Positions 12,492-19,375 of a stretch of DNA of 64,000 nucleotides are shown here, piece after piece. Under the pieces are notes generated by a model. The model had not been told where the DNA came from and did not search any database. It saw only the letters and a list, made by a program, of their open reading frames with translations. Each line of letters begins with the position of its first letter. The first letter of the stretch is position 1. Made by a program: the position numbers and the translations under genes. This stretch comes from Polytrichum commune. Its lineage: Eukaryota > Streptophyta > Polytrichopsida > Polytrichales > Polytrichaceae. The stretch is from contig OX485804.1 in assembly GCA_950295325.1 (NCBI GenBank), positions 39,804,001-39,868,000 on the forward strand, written 5' to 3'.

Positions 12492-12922
12492 TGAGGGTTT
12501 CTCTCTCCAAGCTTAAGAAACTAAAATGTCTCTTTACAAAGCTTAAGAAACTCTAAAATTCACACACAAGAGTCAAGCTATCTCTCACTCCACGAAGGGA
12601 GAATCCAAGAGTGCAAGTGGTGGAGAAAGAATGCAAAGGCTTTACTCATAATCTACTTCACCATAGCCATGAGAAAGCAACAACAAGCTCTCTCTCTCTC
12701 AAAACACACTCACAAGACTTGACTTGACAACAATGGCAAGTCAAGAGGCCTTCCTCTCCATACAACTCCAATCCTATGTGGAGTTCATCCATGGAGTGGA
12801 TGAACAACTAACTAGGACTCCCAATGGAGTCCGTTACTCATCCCAATACACATGGACTCCTATTGGAGTCCATTTACTCCTAAATTGACGTAACTTAGCC
12901 CCCGATGTCACCTCACGTGACA
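12492..12922 (-). repeat. 3' LTR of the DNMT/PHD retrotransposon
   Basis: 431 bp, TG...CA ends. It matches 22944-23376 with four substitutions and one 2-bp difference in a CT microsatellite. On the minus strand it begins with the self-complementary end TGTCAC-gtgag-GTGACA and includes a CACGTG palindrome. It is a string of short perfect stem-loops: GGACTCC/GGAGTCC twice (12815-12832, 12854-12871), GTTCATCC/GGATGAAC (12783-12805) and CTTGACTTG/CAAGTCAAG (12718-12745). No target duplication is visible outside the pair. Confidence 0.9.
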
Positions 12923-12924
12923 GC

Positions 12925-13029
12925 TGTCGTGTAAACTAAGATCATTAAACACAACAGATCGAGTGTCGTTGTCAACATCAATTAGCAAAATAAAATAGCA
13001 AACTAAAATGCTAAACAACCACCTCTTCA
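12925..13029. repeat. Direct repeat X2 inside the 3' LTR
   Basis: 105 bp, the partner of 12397-12488. On the minus strand it lies between the end of pol and the 3' LTR and is preceded by the purine-rich tract CTAGTGGGGGCACT. It is absent next to the 5' LTR at 22944-23376. Confidence 0.7.
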
Positions 13030-13355
13030 AGTGCCCCCACTAGCAGATAAGGAGCCCCTCCAATCGGTTAGGAACAAACACACTCATCGATAGAGTTGTT
13101 GAACATGATGAAGTTGTTGCTACATCTATACATATTTAATTGGGTAGTAGTAATCGAAGGAATTAAACTCGTGATTGACAAAGTAATCCAAGAACTGTAG
13201 GCTGGGTGCAATGTGAGCCCCATCCTTAATCGCCTTCAACAATTAATGTTGAATTCTTGGATAACTCTTTCAATGTGGTCTTAATTCCATAAAATTTCCA
13301 ACCAACTAAATAACAACTTCACCACTAAAACATGTGGTAAACATCCACAAAATTC
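13030..13355 (-). other. 3' untranslated region of the retrotransposon
   Basis: About 330 bases between the pol stop codon (13356-13358) and repeat X2. No open frame. It ends in the G-rich tract at 13031-13044, which looks like a polypurine tract. Confidence 0.5.
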
Positions 13356-13883
13356 TCAATCATGACCATTAACGGCCACGGAATGAGAGGCCTTCCGACA
13401 ACGAGGACAAACCCAATTGCCAGAAGAAAGAATAAAAAGGGGAGGTGTCAAACATGCCATGTGTCATCCACGTTGACATTGGTCGCACAATAACATTGTT
13501 GCAGCTCCTTTCTTCTCTCCACAAACATAACAAGGCAGACCCTGTGGTACAATCGCCAACTCGGGATGCACAGAGCCGTCGATGGGAAGGTGACATGGAG
13601 CACAATTCTTTGAATGCTCACGACATTCCCGTCCATCCTTGCCTTCAAGCAATAATATACCACTTGGCAAGACACCTTTTACCCGCAAAATCGTGCGCCC
13701 AGCCTTGACATCCAATGTCGTAGGCGCCTCCCGTTGCAAGTAAACATAATCCCCCTTGGAAAATCTACGAACCTGAGGTCGATAAGCTCCACTGCGGATC
13801 CGGGCATACCGTAATGTATCACGATGTTGAGCAATATTTAAGTTCTTCATAGCCATAGGCATGGCCTTTTGGAAGAACGTTGC
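13356..13883 (-). pseudogene. Integrase C-terminal module with PHD finger
   Basis: This is the last part of the polyprotein, after the stop at 13884-13886. It contains the AQHRDTLRYARIRSG block typical of plant gypsy integrases, a small barrel-like segment (GDYVYLQREAP to VLPSGILLLEG) and then a PHD finger at about 13398-13532. The zinc ligands read CYVC, an 11-residue gap, CDQC, four residues, HMAC, 14 residues, CPRC. This is the canonical Cys4-His-Cys3 order, with the CLTPPL and GNWVC blocks seen in histone-reading PHD fingers. The aromatic position before the His ligand is now TGA (13464-13466), one G-to-A change from the usual Trp. A PHD finger here replaces the chromodomain of chromoviruses and could bind a histone tail and steer integration; that role is inferred. 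Confidence 0.85.
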
Positions 13884-14984
13884 TCAGTCATGAAGACATT
13901 GAGCCCAAACATCTGGATCATCCAAATTTACCACGGGAGCCAATTTCTCTCGCACCGAGCTAGGTAAAATTGGTTCCCGTCCATACAATAGTTGGTAAGG
14001 ACTATAGGATGCCAAAGATGCTTGCCTGTTGAAACGATAACCCATTGCTATCCATGGTAACATCAAGTCCCAATCACAATGGTTGCCATGAAGCAATCCA
14101 TACTTTCGCAAACCGCGCTTAACCGTCTGAACAACTCGTTCAGCTAAGCCATCTGCCTCAGGGTGATCTCTGGAAGTTGTCCGATGATCAATCAAAGCCT
14201 TGGTACACAAAGCCTCGAAAGATCCAAGGAATTCTCTCCCTTGATCCGTCAATACCTCTACAGGTGCTCCAAACCGTGCCAAAACTCGATCAAGAAATGC
14301 CATAGCTGCCAATTCTGAGGAATTTTGGGGAAGAGCCACGAGTTCAATCCACTTACTAAAATGCTCCACCATCACAAGCACATACTTGGAACCACGTGGA
14401 GTAATAGTAAGCGGTCCGGCAAAATCCAAAGACCAACGATATTCCAAGCCCATAATAGGTAAAGGATGAAGTTGAGGTGACAAAGTATTAAAACTTGACC
14501 TGTCCTGGTCACATACTTCACACCGAGAAACATAAGTGGCAACCTATTGGTACATACCAGTCCACCAATATTGGTTGCGCAATATAGAGTGTGTCCTTCG
14601 CACTCCAAACTGTCCAAGCTCCTCGTGCACTTGCCGCACCAAAGAAGCTATTTGATCTGGCCTTGGAACGATGCGCCTCGTTCCGTTCGGCCACACACGA
14701 AATAACAAGCCGTTTGTCCAACGAAACCTTGTTATCCGATGACTAACTTTATCTCGCTCCATAGAAGATAGTCCAAGAGGAAATATCCCTTGTTGAAGTT
14801 TGTGCAAGACCGCCTGGTCTTCCCACACATCACTAACAACGAGAGATTTATCAACCTCCTCATCTTGCTCTTCCACAAGGATTTCAGCAGCCAATCCCGA
14901 CATCATTGTGAGATACGTGGCAGCATGCCTGTCGCAACCCTTGCTAGGTCCCTTAACAATCTTGCCAATTTTCGTTTCTAGCAA
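13884..14984 (-). pseudogene. Integrase (HHCC zinc domain and DDE core)
   Basis: It would insert the element's DNA into the genome. The N-terminal zinc domain has the two histidines in VHEELGQFGVRRTH and the two cysteines in SRCEVC, with a TAG stop (14544-14546) between them after the MYQ residues. The catalytic core has D in WSLDFAGP, D in LTDQGREF and E in DGLAERVVQTVK, so all three acidic residues are present. The core frame runs 13884-14483 and ends at TGA (13884-13886), where relatives usually have Arg, suggesting a CGA-to-TGA change. Upstream the frame is cut off by the inserted repeat at 15003-15902. Confidence 0.9.
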
Positions 14985-15002
14985 AGGTTACGAGCGCTAA
15001 CC

Positions 15003-15902
15003 ATTCGCATTCCGCCATGCTAATGGATAGCTCCTCTTACCCCGGACCAATAGTTCATAGGAGGGAACCAACCCTCCTACTTTGCTTTCGGGATTCACCC
15101 CTTAATCGGTAACCCATTTCCCCAATGTGGACTTCCATTCATGGAAGTCCAATCCTATGTTGATCATCGCGTTGCCCGAGCAACACTACAACAACCCGAA
15201 CCATACTAGGCAACTATGGCCTCACAATAGGCCAAAGCCCATGGAGGCCTTGCCGTTCGGCCTCGGGTGGGTGAGGCCACACCACCTCACCCATATAAGC
15301 CTCTAGGACTTCACGCGGGGCCCCTACCCCACCGTCAACCAACCTCTTGTCTCTCTACCAAGAGTTGGGGCCAAGTGGACATTTTCCCTTAGCCGCTGGG
15401 CCTAGAAGCCCCCAGCAGCTTCAGACCATCATAACTTCCTTGTATGATGTCTGATTCCAGCAACCAACCACTCCATCTTCATCTACGCTTCACGTAGATG
15501 CCGATGGACTCCTCACTTGCCCCATTTGGGCAAGTGGTGAGGAAGTTATGCCTGTTTGAACCTTGGCAGTCCCGGGAATCACTCCCAGGCACTGCTGTAG
15601 CAGGGCGCTGTCCCGGGACAGCGCCCCACTCAAATGGCCATAACTCCTAGCTCACACCTCCGATTGAGGTGTTCTTGAGCATTCTAGAATCACCACGCCA
15701 TGAGCTACACATAGCTCATGGCCTTACCCTTGTGCCTCCTAGTCTTCGTGGATGGGAGGCGTTCCCAACGCCCGGGGACCTCACCCATACTAGGATCACT
15801 TGGGCCCTCTCACCAACGGCGCCACAAGTCCCGGGTGTCACTCCGGGGTCCCCCTTGTGCCCATGGTGTTTCGGGCACTCCTCATGGAGAGGTGCGCGAC
15901 AA
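15003..15902. repeat. ~0.9-kb hairpin-rich repeat inserted between RNase H and integrase
   Basis: GC-rich block that interrupts pol: RNase H reading stops making sense at 15902 and integrase resumes near 14987. A diverged second copy lies at 25908-26467 plus 27067-27137. The block is a string of stem-loops: AGGAGGG/CCCTCCT (15059-15078), GGACTTCCAT/ATGGAAGTCC (15129-15150), CATCTACG/CGTAGATG (15480-15500), CACTTGCCC/GGGCAAGTG (15514-15536), a 24-bp perfect palindrome (15603-15626), CACCTC/GAGGTG (15655-15671), GCCATGAGCTA/TAGCTCATGGC (15697-15722) and GGCGTT/AACGCC (15758-15772). On the minus strand one end is TGTCGCGCACC, so a solo LTR is one explanation. No clear target duplication was found. 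Open frames here are spurious. Confidence 0.75.
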
Positions 15903-16393
15903 TGCCAACCCGGCACTGCCTCACGATCACAATCTCCATGCCACCTGGCTCCAGTTAAATCCTCATCTGAAGGACTTGGATTGCGAGACAATCCGTCTGC
16001 ATCCAAGTTGGCAATTCCTGCTCGGTGAACAACTTCAAAATCATATTCTTGAAGTAACAATGCCCACCTAGCAAGTTTTCCGGTGAGCTTATCTGATTCC
16101 ATGAGTCATTTTAAAGGCTGATGATCAGTCACCAAAGTAAACTTCTGCCCATACAAATAAGGTCGAAAATGTGCAATGGCCCAAACGGCCGCCAAGGCCT
16201 CGCCTTCATAAGAAGAATAATTAGATTCAGCACTATTATTACTTCTAGATGCATAAGCCACCACATATTCCTTTCTCTCTTCATCTTGCTGTATCAATAC
16301 CGCTCCCAATTCCACTGCACTCCAATCCGTGTGCAATTGAAAAGCTCTAGACACATCCCGGCGTCGAAGCACTGGCGTTGAACCGAGCCTCTA
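15903..16393 (-). pseudogene. RNase H domain of the polyprotein
   Basis: It would degrade the RNA strand during reverse transcription. It follows RT directly after a TAG stop (16391-16393). Acidic active-site positions are visible as D in FQLHTDWSAVELG, E in SSYEGEALAAVW and D in LVTDHQPLK. A TGA at 16106-16108 follows LK, where related elements usually have Trp (TGG) or Arg (CGA). The frame then gives [20 protein letters not shown] and the conserved tail VVHRAG...NLDADGLSR. The native sequence continues to a Trp codon at 15905-15907 and is then broken by the inserted repeat. Confidence 0.9.
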
Positions 16394-17476
16394 TTTCAAT
16401 GTATCAAATGCCTGTTGTTGTTCTCGACTCCAAATCCATGGTTGGTCTTTCCCCGTGAGAATGGTAAGAGGTTTGGCAATCAAATTAAAGTTTTTGACAA
16501 ACCTCCTATAATAATTTGTCAATCCTAGAAATGCACGAAATTGTGGTACATCACTAGGTGCGGGAATTTTGTGCAAAGCATCCACTTTCGCCTGTTGCAC
16601 ACCAAGACCGCCAGGAACAATCATGTGGCCTAAATAGGCCAATTGATCATGGAAAAACTTACATTTTCCATGATATAAACGGAGTCCCCACCGTTGAAGT
16701 CGTTCAAATACCGCTTGCAAATGTCTCACATGATCCTGTGGACTATTACTAAAAATGATAACATCATCAATGTAACATCTAGCAAACGGCAAACCAGCCA
16801 ATAATTGGTCCATCACCTGCTGAAATTCAACTGGTGCATTCTTGAGACCAAATGGCAGAAATTTCCAATGATAAAGTTGATCCTTGCCATCTTTATCAAT
16901 TCCCCAAAATGCGGTCTTCACCCGATCACCCAACAACAAAGGTAATTGGTGATAACCAGACCTCAAATCCAGAGTGCTGAAGATTCTAGAAAATCCCAGT
17001 GCATCAAACAACTCCTTCGGCATCGGCATTGGATATCAATCCGACTTGGTCTTGCGGTTGACTGGACGATAATCACCACACATCCGTTTTTCCGTCCAGT
17101 TGCCAAAGATATATTTCTTTGACGGCATAACCGTGACACAAGCATACTCTCCATTCGAGAGTTCAATCAATCCCGCTGCCAATAACTCTTGGCATCGAGT
17201 TTGAACACCCAACCTTTCAGAGGTACTAAGTCTGTACGGCCGTCTGAAAATAGGGTGGTCGTCCTCGAGTTGAATACGAACAGATTTACCTTTATATCCT
17301 TCAAGATCATGAAGACTAAAGGCAAAACAATTACGGTAAAAGCGAATAAATGCCTGTACATTTCGTGCTTCGGCACCAGTAAGCTTTGGCCCCACTTCAA
17401 TTGGCCAATCGTCAAACTCCGTGGTTTCCTTCTTCATAGAAGGATTGCCACTTGGTGCCAGCACAGCCTGTGATTG
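16394..17476 (-). pseudogene. Reverse transcriptase domain of the polyprotein
   Basis: Ty3/gypsy RT. Visible blocks are RMCGDYRPVNRKTKSD, STLDLRSGYHQ, FLPFGLKNAPVEFQQVMD, the catalytic box CYIDDVIIFS (YIDD rather than the commoner YLDD), LGHMIVPGGLG and FLGLTNYYRRFVKNF in the connection. One TGA (17036-17038) falls between KSD and YPMPMP, at the Arg of the conserved D-R-Y-P motif, so a CGA-to-TGA change explains it. Another stop, TAG, at 17477-17479 separates it from the methyltransferase. There is no other frame loss in about 1.1 kb, showing recent coding constraint in the lineage that gave rise to this copy. Confidence 0.93.
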
Positions 17477-18949
17477 CTAGTCCGTGGAGAGGGCAACACC
17501 TTTGCCCCCATCATCTGGACTTGAATCCAAATGCGTATCCTCTCCACTACAATCAGTTTGTGTAGCTAAATAGCTACCAACATATGAAGTATCACCAAGA
17601 TATAGAAGTGGAAACATTTTATGGGCCTCCAACTTCCCAAACTCTTGGGCCAAAGCCGAAAAAACACGTTGGGCTTGAAGCTCTTCCGCAACATGAAGCT
17701 TCAAAGGAAATAATCCCTCGGTGTCATTGACCTCAATGTGATCCTTGGATTGCGGCTCCATTGCCCCCTGACCATTGTTCTCTGCCCTCAGAGTAAGCAA
17801 TTGGTCATCCATACGTTGTTGAGCAGCAAAACAAATTCCAATTATCCACACAATGCTATTAAGATCCATAGCTTCCCCCAATAAGAAATGTCTCCGACCT
17901 TCCTGAAGCCCGTGAGCAGCCGTGGTACCTGTAAGAAAACCCATGGCGCATTCCCGCTCAACTGCCGTAGGCTCCTCATAAGTTTGGGATTTTGAATCCC
18001 AAACCATGCCAGGTCCACGAGATCGAAATGCAAAAGACTGTGGATATGTCACAAAAGTAGGTAATGCACCTCTCGGAATGCCCACCTTATTAATTAATGC
18101 AAATGGCAAGGTGTCATCCTTGGTAACTGCCAAGGAAACACGATGATCATCTAAAATGTCATCCACCTTGCGATCCATAAGGCGGGGAATGCGGGCAATC
18201 GCCGCTGAAAACACCCGAGGTGATATCAAGTTGGTCCAAAATCAACGAGGCCGATGAGCAAAAGATCCCAAAGATGCAGCATCCAGAAATGTTGGAGTAC
18301 CCAGAATTTGGTTAATGTACTCACCGTCCTTCACCACTTTGTGCCGGGTATCACCCAATAATGGCACATTTTCGAAAATGTACCCTGGCGGAGTTGATTG
18401 GTGGGTAAACCACCATTGCATCAATTGCATCAAATCCGCAAACAAACTAGACCTATGATCATCCAATCTCTGGCCAGTTCCTGCCCGCGAATGGCCTTGA
18501 CAAGGCCATCCTGCAATAATCAAATCCACGTGGCCCAACCTTCTCAAATCCTCATCACTAATCATAATGACATCTTGAGGAAGTTGACCACAACATCCAT
18601 GAATGGCAGAGGCTCACAATTGTACGGGGTATCTCAACAACAATTGTTGGATGTGGTGTCGGACGGCTCTGTTGGCTGCATACCCATTGTCCACATGAAT
18701 ATATCGCCAAACTGTAATTCCAGCTTCCAACACTGCCGCCAAACCTGTGCCAATGCCTCCAAAGATCTCCACAAGGACAATACCTTCAGGTGACGGTTGC
18801 CAACGAATGGGTTGAACAAAAGAAAATGAGGATGAAGTTGGAGGTGCCTCTCCAAGCTCCAAATCCGCTACAATGTGTTGACAATGTTCGGATAACTCCT
18901 TAGGAGTTCGCCATGGTGGAGGTAGATACTTGAAATGTCGAGCAGGAAT
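17477..18949 (-). pseudogene. C5 cytosine DNA methyltransferase domain inside the retrotransposon polyprotein
   Basis: Would methylate cytosine at carbon 5 using S-adenosylmethionine. Motifs in order: I, VLVEIFGGIGTGLAAVLEAG (about 18720-18778); IV, DLIIAGWPCQGHSRAG with the catalytic Cys at 18500-18502; VI, GYIFENVPLLGD with the Glu near 18373; VIII, AHRPR followed by a stop (18242-18244) then FWTNL; a TAVERECAMGFLTGTT block matching the conserved region before motif X; X, GEAMDLNSIVWIIG. Motif I resembles DNMT3-type enzymes more than bacterial ones. Two TGA codons (18614-18616, 18242-18244) break it, each one C-to-T step from CGA. It sits in frame between protease and RT, with a ~100-residue tail rich in acidic residues before RT. 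There is no separate start codon, so it was presumably made as part of Gag-Pol and released by the protease. Confident for family, not for CG or CHG specificity. Confidence 0.92.
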
Positions 18950-19375
18950 TTAAAAAGATGGTAAAAATTGTTGTTCTGCTGCATTACAAGTGTAGTCCAT
19001 TGTTTCCTCCAATAAAACTGGAGCACAAGGCAAATCTGCGACTGAACCGCTGCAACCAAACATTGCCTCCGCAACCATAGTCATAGCAGTGGCTGCAAAT
19101 GTGACGGGAATAAATACCTTTCTGCCATCTCCAGTGGACCATCCCGGTCTAATCCATGCCTCTTCCGTCCAATTATCCAAACCAAAGCCAAGTGGATAAA
19201 GAGCTTGCTGACCAACAAGTATATCATAGTTGGTAGCATTAGTAACAACACACTTCATTGACAAATGAGTGTAAGTAGGCCCTGCCCCCACATGAAAAAT
19301 CAAACGTAGAGGTGCCTTGGTGTAACCTGTTGCACGTTCAGTGCCCCTACTGAAGTCACAATAGTGAATGGACAA
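18950..19375 (-). pseudogene. Second half of the aspartic protease and linker, shifted frame
   Basis: This frame picks up where the Gag-protease frame ends, offset by one missing base in the GGGG run near 19347-19352. It carries the protease second half (ERATGYTKAPLRLIFHVGAG, then TNATNYDILVGQQALYPLGF). The sequence DILVGQ corresponds to the ILG block that packs under the active site. After that comes a linker with WTEEAWIRPGW and a TAA at 18950-18952, after which the frame continues toward the methyltransferase (IPARHFKYLPPPW). The shift relative to the upstream frame is consistent with a single-base deletion. A programmed -1 shift is less likely because it would split the protease fold. Confidence 0.8.

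Noticed and set aside
14790-15000. Plus-strand frames opposite the integrase zinc domain
   Set aside because: Antisense to the HHCC region; no domain.
15669-16071. Overlapping plus-strand frames of about 118 codons
   Set aside because: They cover the hairpin repeat and the RNase H tail. The GC-rich repeat keeps several frames open by chance.
18398-18793. Plus-strand open frame of 131 codons over the methyltransferase region
   Set aside because: It is antisense to the conserved methyltransferase motifs and has no recognisable domain.
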